A stretch of 64,000 bases of DNA from Leptospira congkakensis (GTDB taxonomy: Bacteria; Spirochaetota; Leptospiria; Leptospirales; Leptospiraceae). A program made the position numbers and the translations under genes. Positions 48,223 to 57,796 of this stretch are shown piece by piece. Position 1 is the stretch's first letter; each line of letters starts with the position of its first letter. The notes beneath the pieces are model-generated. The model worked only from the letters and a program-made list of their open reading frames with translations, was not told the DNA's origin and ran no database searches. The stretch spans positions 1 to 64,000 of the forward strand of contig NZ_RQGQ01000016.1 of NCBI RefSeq assembly GCF_004770265.1, read 5' to 3'.

Positions 48223-49746
48223 TTAAAGAAGAACTGCTTGGATTTTTCCGTCTATTTCTTTGAATTCCACTTTTGAATTTCCAAGAGATAAACCTTCTTT
48301 GGATACAATTTCCACTCCATCTTTTCCATATAGATTGGTAAGAACCATCTCTCCATTGTCTTTTGTCGAACATACAATGAGGTATGGTGGTTTTTTCTCT
48401 CCCCCTGGGTTGAAGTAGATGGTGCTAACCGTGAGGATGGTTGCCTTTTCTCCCACTTTGGGATTTGGAACATTCACTTCCAATGGATTTAAAACCAAGG
48501 GTTCTCTTGGCGATTTAGGTTTTTCTTTGGAAAAAATAACCACAGAATTGATACTATCGATTCCGCCGTTTCCTCCCAGTAAACTTACATTAGGTTGGTT
48601 TGTTAGTTTTTCTGGAATTGGATCCACGGCGAGACCATATTGACTGACAATGTCAATGAGACCCGTAGCACCAGAGAGTGCCATCGCTGCTTGGTAATTT
48701 AAAATTCCCCCACCTAAATTGATCGGAATCTCTTTTGTTCCATTGGATATTTTTCCTTTGCGAAGTGCCGTTGCTGTTTCTTTTGGAGGAACTCCAAAAT
48801 ACAACCCTGCTTCATGGATGATCATTCCTGTAAAACAATCGTAAATCCAAGCGTATTCAATATCAGATCTTTGAAACCCAGAAGAGGCCACAGCTCTCTC
48901 ACAAGCAAGGGCGGCTGGACTTTTTAAATTCTTTTTTTGGATGAAGTATTCCGCATGGGCACTATGTCCAGAACCTGCTAAATAGATATGTTCGGAGTCT
49001 TTTTTGATGATCTTTTTTTCAATTAACTTCTGTTTCATGGTTTCAGAAGTGATAAGAGTGGCAAATCCATGATCGGTGACAATGGCGATCATTGGTGTAC
49101 TATAAACGCCAGAAAGAGGTTTCTTAAACTGTTTTTCCGTCACTGGTTTCTGGAATTGGAAGGCACGGGGATTTGTTTCCGCCAGTGTTCGAAAGTGTTT
49201 TGTGATTTCTTCTAAATCATCACTTGTTACACCAGTATCATACATCATCCGTTCACATAACAGCGAATAAAGACCAATAAGTGTTGCCCCATATGGCATT
49301 TCCCATTCTTTATGACAAACCGTAGCTGTGAGTCGTTTTAAATCCGATACTTGTTTAAAGACAGATTTGGGAACATCTGCGGCCGCAACAAGGACAACTG
49401 CATAAGGATTGGCTTTGACTATCGTATGAGCTTGCCCAAGCGCTCCGCCCACACTTGCCCCACCTAAATCCACTGTATGGCAAGCAAGGCCTCCAAATCC
49501 CATATCATTGGAATCTTTTACCGTGAATCCATATCCTTCGCGGCCAAGAGATTGGGCTTCGATAGAAACAAAGTCAGTCAAGTATGGCGCGATTTTGGAA
49601 CGATCCGTTCCAAGAAAACCAAAGAGTTTGTCTACGGAACGGAAAAGTAGAGAGTGATATTTTTCTAAAGGAGAAAGGTTTTTATAAACTTCCGAATCAA
49701 ATTCAGATTCGATTGTGTCTGCGGCACCTAGTAGAATTGGGTTCAT
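48223..49746 (-). CDS. Thiolase-like protein with C-terminal domain (TLP1 type)
   Basis: A 507-residue thiolase-fold protein with an added domain of about 80 residues (from about PKVGEKATILTVSTIYF). The usual nucleophile box CxS reads GASVGGAL, and the C-terminal GHP-type box reads GGGILNYQAAM, so neither the acylated Cys nor the catalytic His is visible in place. This matches the TLP1 thiolase-like proteins, with an added OB-like C domain, rather than working acetyl-CoA acetyltransferases. It may bind acyl-CoA without thiolytic activity. Its role is unknown. The upstream three-gene unit reads in the same direction, 16 bp away. Confidence 0.8.
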   Translation of the reverse strand: MNPILLGAADTIESEFDSEVYKNLSPLEKYHSLLFRSVDKLFGFLGTDRSKIAPYLTDFVSIEAQSLGREGYGFTVKDSNDMGFGGLACHTVDLGGASVGGALGQAHTIVKANPYAVVLVAAADVPKSVFKQVSDLKRLTATVCHKEWEMPYGATLIGLYSLLCERMMYDTGVTSDDLEEITKHFRTLAETNPRAFQFQKPVTEKQFKKPLSGVYSTPMIAIVTDHGFATLITSETMKQKLIEKKIIKKDSEHIYLAGSGHSAHAEYFIQKKNLKSPAALACERAVASSGFQRSDIEYAWIYDCFTGMIIHEAGLYFGVPPKETATALRKGKISNGTKEIPINLGGGILNYQAAMALSGATGLIDIVSQYGLAVDPIPEKLTNQPNVSLLGGNGGIDSINSVVIFSKEKPKSPREPLVLNPLEVNVPNPKVGEKATILTVSTIYFNPGGEKKPPYLIVCSTKDNGEMVLTNLYGKDGVEIVSKEGLSLGNSKVEFKEIDGKIQAVLL

Positions 49747-49761
49747 GATGGCTCATTAGAA

Positions 49762-50556
49762 TTATCCTTCCATATTCATCAACGCATTCATTCGAAAATC
49801 TTGTATGATTTGTTTGCAGCGTTCAGTAATCCGAGTGAGGCTTTCTCCAAATTTTTTTCCGTTGAAGGCATTGAAAGCGTTGGGATAATCCTTTTCATTT
49901 ACTTGTACAATCATCTCAGGATTGATTCTGTTTTTACTGACCAAATCTAACACGGAAACCGTGATATTTTTAAGAGCAATACATCCATCTTTCAAAAGAT
50001 TTTGGGAAGCTTTTTCAATAACGATATTGTTTCCATTGGCATCGAGTAATGTTTTGATGAACTCTTGCATTTTCATGGATGGAAGGCCACGTCTTGTCAT
50101 TCCAATCCTTTCCACTTGCAAAACAGCATCTTGTAAAAAGGAATATTCGGGAGTTCCTTTAAAGATATAAATGAGAACAGGAAGTTCTGTTTCTGTAAAA
50201 TCCAACATCGCTCCATAGAAATATCTCGTTTCTATTTTGGCGAGTGGATGGAAATCTACTTTTTTATAATTGGATAACTTCTCAATGGATTCATCCATGA
50301 TACGATTTAAAGTTTGTGCCTTGGCAGCTTCTTTTTTTGCCGCTAGTTCTTGGAATTTTGATTTTAGTTGTTCGAGGAATGTGACTTCTTCAGTCAAAAA
50401 TTTTGTGATATTACCACGGAGTTTGAGTATTTGTAAATATCGTTGTTCGAATCCTGTTTGGTCAAATGCCTTGGGATTCAGTTTTCCGTGTTCTTGGTAT
50501 TCCGCTCTGATTTTTTCTAATATTGCTTTTGTTTCTGCTTCCGACAGTTCTTTCAT
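49762..50556 (-). CDS. Unknown protein, third of overlapping set
   Basis: A 264-residue soluble, mostly helical protein with no signal peptide. It has a charged coiled-coil region (about 50-95, with FLEQLKSKFQELAAKKEAAKA), then a mixed region with GAMLDFTETELPVLIYIFKG. No family is recognised. Its start overlaps the stop of the upstream gene by four bases. With the genes at 50553 and 51692 it forms a coupled unit, likely a protein complex of cytoplasmic type. Confidence 0.75.
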   Translation of the reverse strand: MKELSEAETKAILEKIRAEYQEHGKLNPKAFDQTGFEQRYLQILKLRGNITKFLTEEVTFLEQLKSKFQELAAKKEAAKAQTLNRIMDESIEKLSNYKKVDFHPLAKIETRYFYGAMLDFTETELPVLIYIFKGTPEYSFLQDAVLQVERIGMTRRGLPSMKMQEFIKTLLDANGNNIVIEKASQNLLKDGCIALKNITVSVLDLVSKNRINPEMIVQVNEKDYPNAFNAFNGKKFGESLTRITERCKQIIQDFRMNALMNMEG

Positions 50557-51695
50557 TTCGATTGTTTCCAGTTCTCAATATCAAGTATGGTTTTATCCAA
50601 ATCTTGTGCAAAATAAAGAGATGCATTTTTAGCATCAACATACATCAACTGGTTTGCATATTGTAATTGTTTGACCTGAATTTCATTCTTTAGGTTTAAA
50701 ATATTCAATAATTGCAAACTAAGTTTTTTGAAGTCTTTGACTATAGTATCGGTATGTCTTTGCATTTCAAACAGATGGAGTCTGTTTAATTTTTCTTTAT
50801 CCGATTCAATAAATTTCATTTCTTCTCTTTTTTCTGCGGGTGCTTTTGAGATATAATACGTAATAGGACGAGGATATGATGTCATTTCTTTGTGAAGATC
50901 GATCATTTTATCAAGGGATTCAAATACTTGTGATTCCATTTCACGAGCAAAATTTCCAACAATGTTTTTGTTTTCCGAAGGATCACCTGTCAGTTCGAAG
51001 ATCCGAGAAGATTGTAAGTTGCGGATGATGGCTGTGACTCGTTCTCTATAAGTGGATAATAATTTAATAAAGTCCTCTATACTTTGAAACGCAGTTTTGT
51101 CTCCAGAATCTTCTCCCACTTGTAAGTTTGGTTCTGCATTTGCAGATTCATCTTCTTCTTCAGGTTTTGGTAAATCCGGAGTGTTGAGAAGGCCATCATG
51201 AGAGAGCGCTTCCTTAATGGGGGTAAGGGGTGGTGGTGTTTCTCCATCAAAAATATCTAAATCTACATCTTCTCGCATTAGATTTTCTTCTGGATTCGTT
51301 GGAGCCGAACTAGAGGGAGATTCTAAGGGTTTTTCCGTAGGATTGGGTTGAGATTGTGGAAGGGCTCCCACTAACTTCCCTAATATGGGATTTGATTTTA
51401 AACCCTCCGAGATTTGTGTTGTAGGAGGGGGAGTGTTGGGGGTATTTTGGTTTGTAGTAGGTTTTGGTGTATCCGACGAAGTGGCACTGCGAGATTGCGG
51501 AACCACTTCAAAATGGTTGCCAATAAGTTTTAAAATCTCAATTCTACGGGTGTCTTTATTAAAACGTAGAGCATAACGATTGTTATCTTTGTCGATATAC
51601 CTTTGTTGGATCTGGGAAACTGATAATTTGATAGGATCAATTTCCGAAATGGATTCAATTTTTATGTAATGGTATTTTGATTTATCGGGAGTCAC
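50553..51695 (-). CDS. Unknown protein with Pro/Thr-rich linker
   Basis: A 380-residue soluble protein. Residues about 1-65 form a beta domain (KYHYIKIESISEIDPIKL and a RRIEILKLIGNHFEVV strand pair). A disordered Pro/Thr/Asn-rich stretch (about 70-200) follows, then a helical C-terminal domain (about 205-380). No family is recognised. It overlaps both neighbours by four bases (ATGA at each end), which implies fixed stoichiometry with them. Confidence 0.75.
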   Translation of the reverse strand: MTPDKSKYHYIKIESISEIDPIKLSVSQIQQRYIDKDNNRYALRFNKDTRRIEILKLIGNHFEVVPQSRSATSSDTPKPTTNQNTPNTPPPTTQISEGLKSNPILGKLVGALPQSQPNPTEKPLESPSSSAPTNPEENLMREDVDLDIFDGETPPPLTPIKEALSHDGLLNTPDLPKPEEEDESANAEPNLQVGEDSGDKTAFQSIEDFIKLLSTYRERVTAIIRNLQSSRIFELTGDPSENKNIVGNFAREMESQVFESLDKMIDLHKEMTSYPRPITYYISKAPAEKREEMKFIESDKEKLNRLHLFEMQRHTDTIVKDFKKLSLQLLNILNLKNEIQVKQLQYANQLMYVDAKNASLYFAQDLDKTILDIENWKQSK

Positions 51696-51976
51696 AGTCG
51701 TAAAATTTCCAACAAAGCTTCTGTGAAAGCATACGAGAGTAATACGTTCGGGTCAACTTCCTTCTCCCGAGAAATCAAAGTTAAGGTAAAAAAATCATAC
51801 CGACTGAGTTCCATTCGTTCGTAATGGCCAGATTCTCGTTTCTCAAAGTTTCCAGGTTCCAATCCCTCTACTTTCAGGGACAAAATAGCCATTTTTATGA
51901 CAAGAGCCAGATCCAAATGTTTTTGTTTTAGAATCTCAAAGAGTTCGGAATCGATCCAAAGTAGAATGGGGAACAT
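51692..51976 (-). CDS. Small unknown protein, first of overlapping set
   Basis: A 94-residue protein with alternating helices and strands and no signal peptide. There is no recognisable motif. The start at 51976 is the first gene of a leftward three-gene unit whose members overlap by four bases. It diverges from rpsT. The function is unknown. Confidence 0.7.
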   Translation of the reverse strand: MFPILLWIDSELFEILKQKHLDLALVIKMAILSLKVEGLEPGNFEKRESGHYERMELSRYDFFTLTLISREKEVDPNVLLSYAFTEALLEILRL

Positions 51977-52040
51977 GGTTTTCTCCTATTGGGAGAGGTT
52001 TCAAAGAACCTATTTGGTACCCATTTTTTTCTCTTTCGCC

Positions 52041-52068
52041 TTGACCGGCAGGGTGGTACTCAAAAGAT
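52041..52068 (+). promoter_or_regulatory. Possible rpsT promoter
   Basis: TTGACC (52041-52046) is a good -35 match. A -10 of AAAGAT (52063-52068) at 16-bp spacing is weak. The distance to the TTG start of rpsT (about 30 bp) is reasonable. Confidence 0.3.
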
Positions 52069-52097
52069 AAGTAAAAATTCCTCGTAGGGGACATTCC

Positions 52098-52373
52098 TTG
52101 GCTAATTTAAAATCATCTAAAAAAGACATTCGTAGAACTGCTCGTAGAAAAGAGCGAAATGGTGAAGATCGCACTGAATTGCGTACATACGCACGCCTTC
52201 TTCTCAAAGCAATCAAAGCTGGAGACAAAACAGAAGCTCTTTCTGTATTCTCAAAACTTGCTTCCAAGTTAGACAGAGCTGCAAAAACCAAACTCATTCA
52301 TAAGAAAAATGCGGATCGTAAAAAATCACGTATGGCACTTCGTATCAACTCCATCGAGACAAAAGCCGCATAA
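52098..52373 (+). CDS. rpsT: 30S ribosomal protein S20
   Basis: A 91-residue basic helical protein that binds the 16S rRNA 5' domain. LANLKSSKKDIRRTARRKERN is the typical start. The initiator is TTG, after a TAGGGGA ribosome site; S20 genes use rare starts in several bacteria, where this helps autoregulation. IHKKNADRKKSRMALRIN is the conserved C-terminal helix. It is transcribed alone and followed by a strong terminator. Confidence 0.96.
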   Translation: MANLKSSKKDIRRTARRKERNGEDRTELRTYARLLLKAIKAGDKTEALSVFSKLASKLDRAAKTKLIHKKNADRKKSRMALRINSIETKAA

Positions 52374-52398
52374 CATTCGCTTTTAGCTAGAAGGAATG

Positions 52399-52425
52399 AG
52401 GCCACCTACTGGTGGCCTTTTTTAT
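52399..52425 (+). terminator. Rho-independent terminator after rpsT
   Basis: A perfect 8-bp stem AGGCCACC (52399-52406) and GGTGGCCT (52411-52418), TACT loop and a T-run (to 52425) make a canonical terminator 26 bp after the rpsT stop. Confidence 0.95.
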
Positions 52426-52477
52426 TTCTAAATCTTATTTACAAAAATCTCCACCTTAGTTTACTGGTCATACTAAC

Positions 52478-52550
52478 GGGCGATTAGCTCAGCTGGGAGA
52501 GCAGCTGCCTTACAAGCAGCGGGTCGGCAGTTCAATCCTGTCATCGCCCA
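52478..52550 (+). tRNA. tRNA-Val (anticodon UAC)
   Basis: A complete 73-nt cloverleaf. The acceptor stem GGGCGAT pairs with ATCGCCC, the discriminator is A52550, the anticodon loop is CTTACAA with anticodon TAC at 52511-52513, and the T-loop reads GTTCAATC. CCA is not encoded and must be added enzymatically. Confidence 0.98.
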
Positions 52551-52655
52551 AACCGTTTTTCTTTTTATCTTCACGTTAATTCCACCTCACTGACACATTC
52601 CAAAAAGCAAAAAGATAGACTTGCAGTGTGAATCCACCAGCTTTGATAGTATTGT

Positions 52656-54032
52656 ATGCGATTTACGAAAGAGTATGATCTGTCCTCACTGATGATTTCT
52701 ATCTCCGGTGTTCGGGGGAAAATTGGGTTAGGATTTGGTTTGGAGGAAGCCTTAGCGTTTTCCAAATCTTTTGCTTCTATGATGAATGGTGGAGCTGCGG
52801 TGATTGGGCGAGACTCAAGGCCAAGTGGACCTTACTTAGAATCACTTCTCACGTCTGCATTGTTAGCTTCTGGAAATTCTGTTTTAACATTGGGACTCGT
52901 TCCTACACCAACCACAAAAGCGGTTGTGAATCTTTCGAAAGCCAATGGCGGAATCATGATCTCCGCCTCTCACAATCCAATGGATTGGAACGCATTTAAA
53001 TTCATTTCTAAAAAAGGTTTTTTCTTTTCGGCAGAGGAAAACAAAAAACTACTTTCCATCATTCAAAATGGATCTTATCCGAAGGAACAAATTTCACCAA
53101 AGGGTTATATCGATTCCGGTGAAGATTACATTGACCTGCATTTGTCTTCTGTTTTGAAGCGAGTGAATGTAACCAAAATCAAAAAGAAAAAATTTACCGT
53201 CTTTGTGGATGCCGTTGGTGGCGCCGGTTCCTATGTTGTGCCAAAGTTTTTACAGATGTTAGGTTGTAAGGTTGTGGCTCATAATTGTAATCCAGATGGA
53301 ACTTTCCCAAGACCTCCTGAACCGACAGCAGCGGCTTTGAAATCTGTAGAACCTTATTTTAAAAAATCTAAAGCAGACATAGGTTTTGCTCTGGATCCTG
53401 ATGCAGACAGGCTTGTTTTATTTTCTCCCAAACGTGGTGCTGTTTCTGAGGAATACACTTTGCCATTGGCACTTATGAATGTTCTCTCTACAGCAAAGAA
53501 AAAAGCAAAGGTAGTTGTGAACTTATCTACTTCCTTTTTAAACGAAGAAGTTGGATCAAGATTTGGTGCCGAAGTCATTCGTAGCAAAGTGGGTGAAGCA
53601 AACGTAGTGGAAGAAATGCTGAAAACCAAAGCAGTGTTTGGTGGGGAAGGGAATGGCGGTGTGATCGATCCAACCATTCCCTCTTTTGGAAGGGACACTT
53701 TGTCCGGAATTGCTCATATTTTAAATCTTATGGCAGAAACTGGTAAATCTGCCGATGATCTTTTGGATGAACTGCCATCACTTTATATGGACAAACAATC
53801 CTTTCCTTTGGCATCGGGAATGTCTTTAGAAAGTCTTTATGAAAAATTTAAGTCAGAGTTTTCTCCGAAAGTGATTTCAGAGAAAGACGGACTTTGGATG
53901 TATGTATCGGATTCTTGGATCCATATACGCCCTTCGAATACAGAACCAATCTTTCGTGTCATTACGGAAACTAAATCCAAAGTTGATTTGGAAACTACCT
54001 TAAAGAGGGTAAAACAATGTGTGGAATCGTAG
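52656..54032 (+). CDS. glmM: Phosphoglucosamine mutase family
   Basis: A 458-residue phosphohexomutase. The active serine loop ISASHNPMDWNAFKF, the metal loop ALDPDADRLVLF, the EGNGGVIDP sugar loop and the RPSNTEPIFRV phosphate loop are complete. Gene order (glmM, glmS, GlmU-like) identifies it as phosphoglucosamine mutase rather than phosphomannomutase. An alternative start at 52692 (MISISGVRG) would fit the family well too. It overlaps glmS by 16 bases. Confidence 0.92.
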   Translation: MRFTKEYDLSSLMISISGVRGKIGLGFGLEEALAFSKSFASMMNGGAAVIGRDSRPSGPYLESLLTSALLASGNSVLTLGLVPTPTTKAVVNLSKANGGIMISASHNPMDWNAFKFISKKGFFFSAEENKKLLSIIQNGSYPKEQISPKGYIDSGEDYIDLHLSSVLKRVNVTKIKKKKFTVFVDAVGGAGSYVVPKFLQMLGCKVVAHNCNPDGTFPRPPEPTAAALKSVEPYFKKSKADIGFALDPDADRLVLFSPKRGAVSEEYTLPLALMNVLSTAKKKAKVVVNLSTSFLNEEVGSRFGAEVIRSKVGEANVVEEMLKTKAVFGGEGNGGVIDPTIPSFGRDTLSGIAHILNLMAETGKSADDLLDELPSLYMDKQSFPLASGMSLESLYEKFKSEFSPKVISEKDGLWMYVSDSWIHIRPSNTEPIFRVITETKSKVDLETTLKRVKQCVES

Positions 54033-55852
54033 GTTATTTAGGAAAAAGAGAGGCACTCCCTCTCATCATCAAAGGTCTCAAACGTCTTGAATACCGTGGA
54101 TATGATAGTGCCGGCGTTGCGTTGTTAAATGGTGGACTTGATATCGTCAAAAAGAAAGGGAAAGTTGCCGATTTAGAAAATGAAATTGGGAATCGTAAAT
54201 TGGTTGCGACTCTTGGGATTGGTCACACTCGTTGGGCCACTCATGGCGAACCGAACGATCGTAACGCCCACCCACATACAAGTTCTGACGGAAAATTGGC
54301 AATCATCCACAACGGAATCATTGAAAACTATGCATCCATCAAAAAAGAATTAGAAGGGAACGGGCATACTTTTAAATCAGATACCGATTCAGAAGTTCTC
54401 ATCCACTTAATTGAAGAAATCAAAAAACAAAATAATTGTTCTATTGAAGAAGCGGTTCGCCTGGCTCTCAACGAAGTTGTTGGTGCTTACGCCATTGTTA
54501 TCTTATCGAAAGAAAACGAAAGATTGATGATTGCAGCAAGAAAAGGTTCTCCTCTTGTGATAGGGATAGGTGAGGATGAATACTTTGTTGCTTCTGACGC
54601 AACACCTATCATTGAGTATACGAACAATGTGACTTATCTCAATGACCAAGAAATGGCCATAATCAAAGATGGAAGTCTTGTGGTTAAAAACTTAGAAAAC
54701 GTAACCAAGACTCCATTCATTCAAAAATTAGAATTAGATTTGGAAGACATAGAAAAGGGTGGATACCCTCACTTTATGTTAAAAGAAATTTTTGAACAAC
54801 CTAAATCTGTGCGTGATGCTATGCGAGGTCGTTTGGTTTCCCGTGAACATCACTTGTTTCTTAGTGGGATTGACCAATACTTAAATCGTTTTTTAAATGC
54901 TGACCGTTTGATCCTTGTGGGTTGTGGTACTTCTTGGCATGCAGGTCTTATCGGTGAATATTTATTTGAAGACCTAGCTCGGATCCCTACAGAAGTAGAA
55001 TATGCATCCGAGTTCCGTTACCGCAATCCTATCGTGACAGAAAGAGATGTGATCATTGCGGTTTCACAATCGGGCGAAACAGCGGACACTCTTGCTGCCA
55101 TTGAACTTGCAAAGTCAAAAGGTGCTTTGATTTTTGGAGTTTGTAATGTGGTGGGTTCTTCTATCGCGCGTGCTTCTCATGCAGGGGCTTATCTTCACGC
55201 AGGCCCTGAAATTGGAGTGGCTTCTACCAAAGCATTCACTTCACAAGTCAGTATCCTTACGATGATGGCATTGTATCTTGGTTTGAAAAAAGGATCTATT
55301 TCTTTATCGGATTACCAAACACTTCTTCTCGAGTTAGATTCGATTCCTGATAAGGTGGCAAAAATTCTAACCAAAGATGAAGAGATCGTAAAAATTGCAG
55401 AAAAATATTACCGTGCGTCTAACTTTCTTTATTTGGGACGAGGTTTTAACTTTCCTGTGGCTCTCGAAGGTGCTTTGAAGTTAAAAGAAATTTCTTATAT
55501 CCATGCAGAAGGATATCCAGCAGCGGAAATGAAACATGGACCGATTGCTCTTATTGATGAAGATATGCCCGTTGTGTTCATTGCTACAAAAGATGGATCT
55601 TATGAAAAAGTGATTTCCAATATCCAAGAAGTCAAAGCTAGAAAAGGAAAAGTCATTGCGATCGTAACGGAAGGGGATACAGATATAAAATCTATGGCGG
55701 ATTATACATTTGAAATTCCAAAAACTGCGGATGCGCTCGTTCCTTTACTTGCCGTCATTCCTTTGCAGCTTTTGTCTTACCATGTAGCAATCCTTAGGGG
55801 ATGCAATGTGGACCAACCCAGAAACTTAGCGAAATCTGTAACTGTGGAGTAA
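54017..55852 (+). CDS. glmS: Glucosamine-6-phosphate synthase
   Basis: A 611-residue amidotransferase making glucosamine 6-phosphate from fructose 6-phosphate and glutamine. The N-terminal Cys2 (MCGIVGYLG) is the glutaminase nucleophile; HTRWATHGEPN and GIIENY follow. Two SIS domains hold GCGTSWHAG and SQSGETADT, and the end DQPRNLAKSVTVE is canonical. It starts within the end of glmM, and the GlmU-like gene follows after three bases. It is cytoplasmic. Confidence 0.98.
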   Translation: MCGIVGYLGKREALPLIIKGLKRLEYRGYDSAGVALLNGGLDIVKKKGKVADLENEIGNRKLVATLGIGHTRWATHGEPNDRNAHPHTSSDGKLAIIHNGIIENYASIKKELEGNGHTFKSDTDSEVLIHLIEEIKKQNNCSIEEAVRLALNEVVGAYAIVILSKENERLMIAARKGSPLVIGIGEDEYFVASDATPIIEYTNNVTYLNDQEMAIIKDGSLVVKNLENVTKTPFIQKLELDLEDIEKGGYPHFMLKEIFEQPKSVRDAMRGRLVSREHHLFLSGIDQYLNRFLNADRLILVGCGTSWHAGLIGEYLFEDLARIPTEVEYASEFRYRNPIVTERDVIIAVSQSGETADTLAAIELAKSKGALIFGVCNVVGSSIARASHAGAYLHAGPEIGVASTKAFTSQVSILTMMALYLGLKKGSISLSDYQTLLLELDSIPDKVAKILTKDEEIVKIAEKYYRASNFLYLGRGFNFPVALEGALKLKEISYIHAEGYPAAEMKHGPIALIDEDMPVVFIATKDGSYEKVISNIQEVKARKGKVIAIVTEGDTDIKSMADYTFEIPKTADALVPLLAVIPLQLLSYHVAILRGCNVDQPRNLAKSVTVE

Positions 55853-55855
55853 ACA

Positions 55856-56887
55856 GTGAATCTCCTACTTGATGATTCTCAGAGAAATCCGTCTCTCCAA
55901 CCTTTATCTAGATTTCATTCTTTTTTTGAATGGAATCTAGGTGGAATCACCTTACTTGAAAAACTAGAACGTAAATACCCTGGGGCAAAAATTTATTACA
56001 AAGGCCCTAACTTAGAATTTGAAAAACTGATCTTTCATAGATACCCACATGTTTTGCCTGCAAACTTAGAAACCTATGATTCGATTTATAGTTCTGATTC
56101 CTATTTGCCTTGGGAACTACTGGGCACGGTCACTTCTATCATTGAAGACACACTCAATTTAGAAAAAGATTGGAAACGGTTTCGCCAAAAATACAAAGCA
56201 AAACAATCTGGGTTTTCTATTGTTGGAAAAGAAAAACATCTCTACATCCATCCGGGGGCAACGGTGTATCCTGGTGTTGTTTTTGATACAACTCACGGCC
56301 CTATTCTCATCGAAGATGGAGCCAAAATTTCTTCGTTTAGTTTTTTAGAAGGCCCGCTTTTTGTAGGAAAAAATACCCAAATTGATAATGCTCGGATCAC
56401 GGGTGGTTGTCTTATTGGAAACCAATGTCGGATTGGTGGGGAAGTAGAAAATTCTATTATTTTGGATTACACCAACAAACACCATGAAGGTTTTCTTGGT
56501 CATAGTTTTGTTTCTGCTTGGGTCAACTTGGGAGCACTGTCTACCACCAGTGATTTAAAAAACAATTATGGAATCGTAAAACTAAATATAGGTGACTCAA
56601 TAGTTAATACTGGTACCATTAAGTTTGGATCTCTTATTGGTCCCTTTACAAAACTAGCAATTGGTGTGATGTCGAATACAGGAACCGTGTTTGATATCGC
56701 AAGTAATATCGTTGAATCCAGAATCCAAGGTTATGTTCCTGCATTCACTTGGATCAAACCCGGTGGGCGTTACCGGTTAGAAGAGTTCCTTTTTGATACA
56801 AAAAAAATTATGGCTCGTCGTGGTATGAATCTTTTTGAATTTGAAGATGAATATTTGAGAAAGTTATATGGAAGTTTTGCGGAGTAA
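55856..56887 (+). CDS. GlmU-like sugar-nucleotide enzyme
   Basis: A 343-residue protein resembling the alternative bacterial GlmU family (UDP-GlcNAc pyrophosphorylase/GlcN-1-P acetyltransferase). It starts at GTG. Residues 1-115 are a short N domain with LLDD and LGGITLLEKLE; a long left-handed beta helix (about 125-290) follows, with hexapeptide turns such as YIHPGATVYPGVVF and LIGPFTKLAIGVMSNTGTV. The pyrophosphorylase motif GxGxRM of classic GlmU is absent. In the glmM-glmS operon it most likely gives the last steps to UDP-GlcNAc. The short N domain leaves uridylyltransferase activity open. Confidence 0.8.
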   Translation: MNLLLDDSQRNPSLQPLSRFHSFFEWNLGGITLLEKLERKYPGAKIYYKGPNLEFEKLIFHRYPHVLPANLETYDSIYSSDSYLPWELLGTVTSIIEDTLNLEKDWKRFRQKYKAKQSGFSIVGKEKHLYIHPGATVYPGVVFDTTHGPILIEDGAKISSFSFLEGPLFVGKNTQIDNARITGGCLIGNQCRIGGEVENSIILDYTNKHHEGFLGHSFVSAWVNLGALSTTSDLKNNYGIVKLNIGDSIVNTGTIKFGSLIGPFTKLAIGVMSNTGTVFDIASNIVESRIQGYVPAFTWIKPGGRYRLEEFLFDTKKIMARRGMNLFEFEDEYLRKLYGSFAE

Positions 56888-56889
56888 AC

Positions 56890-57795
56890 ATGACACCCAG
56901 TTTGTTAGAACATATCAATTCTGGAAAAACAGTAGAAATTGATGAATTACGTTTTTTCTATTTAGATGAAGGGAAGGGAGAAGAAATCATTCTTCTTTTG
57001 CCAGGTTTTTTGACTACATCGTATAACTATCGAAAGTTGGTAGATTTATTATCCACTCATTATCGAGTGATTGCCCTTGATTTTTTAGGAACGGGATTTA
57101 GCACAAGACCCGATGGTCCTCTCTCTCATAGACTCCAAGCTCATTATTTGGCTCCATTTTTAGAGAAAGTTGTTGGAGATAAAAAAGTCCATGTTGTGGC
57201 TTTTGATTATGCACTTCCTATTCTTTGTTTCACTTTCAAAGAACATGCAATTCAGTATAAATCCCTATCCATTTTGGGTGGATTTATGAACTTACCTAAG
57301 TTTCGATTTTATTTTCCCTTACATTTTTTACGTTTGCCGTTAGTTGGTGAAATTTTTTCGTTTTTGTTTCGTCCGCCACTGCTTAGATTGTTTTTTAAAT
57401 TATTTTTGGTTAAAAAAACTCACCTATTAACTTACGAATGGGAAAAGACAATGTATCATTTGTTATTCGAAGGTAAGGCGCGAAAAAACACTTTGGAGTT
57501 CGTTCGTAATGTGGATCGTTCCACACATGCTCTCAGAGAAATTGAAGAAGGTGCCAAAAACTTTGTGGGCCTACGTCAAATTTATTTAGGAGAAGAAGAT
57601 TTTCGAATTTCTCCATCGCAAACAGAGTATATGAAGGAAACCCTTCGAACTAGTAGCCTTGTTTTCCTTCCTGCAAAACATCTGCCAATGGAAGAATGTC
57701 CAGAGGTGATTTTTGAAAAACTCCACTACTTTGTAGATTCCTTTTCACATAAAAAAACAAAAACCTTTCATTTTAATAAACAAAATAAGGATTAA
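56890..57795 (+). CDS. Alpha/beta hydrolase with Asp nucleophile
   Basis: A 301-residue alpha/beta hydrolase. The oxyanion region [13 protein letters not shown] and the nucleophile elbow AFDYA place Asp106 where Ser is usual; this is the pattern of haloalkane dehalogenases and epoxide hydrolases. The catalytic His is probably in [11 protein letters not shown] helical cap (about 135-210) contains a basic, hydrophobic stretch ([14 protein letters not shown]). It begins two bases after the GlmU-like stop and is one base from the next gene. Substrate unknown. Confidence 0.82.
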   Translation: MTPSLLEHINSGKTVEIDELRFFYLDEGKGEEIILLLPGFLTTSYNYRKLVDLLSTHYRVIALDFLGTGFSTRPDGPLSHRLQAHYLAPFLEKVVGDKKVHVVAFDYALPILCFTFKEHAIQYKSLSILGGFMNLPKFRFYFPLHFLRLPLVGEIFSFLFRPPLLRLFFKLFLVKKTHLLTYEWEKTMYHLLFEGKARKNTLEFVRNVDRSTHALREIEEGAKNFVGLRQIYLGEEDFRISPSQTEYMKETLRTSSLVFLPAKHLPMEECPEVIFEKLHYFVDSFSHKKTKTFHFNKQNKD

Positions 57796-57796
57796 T

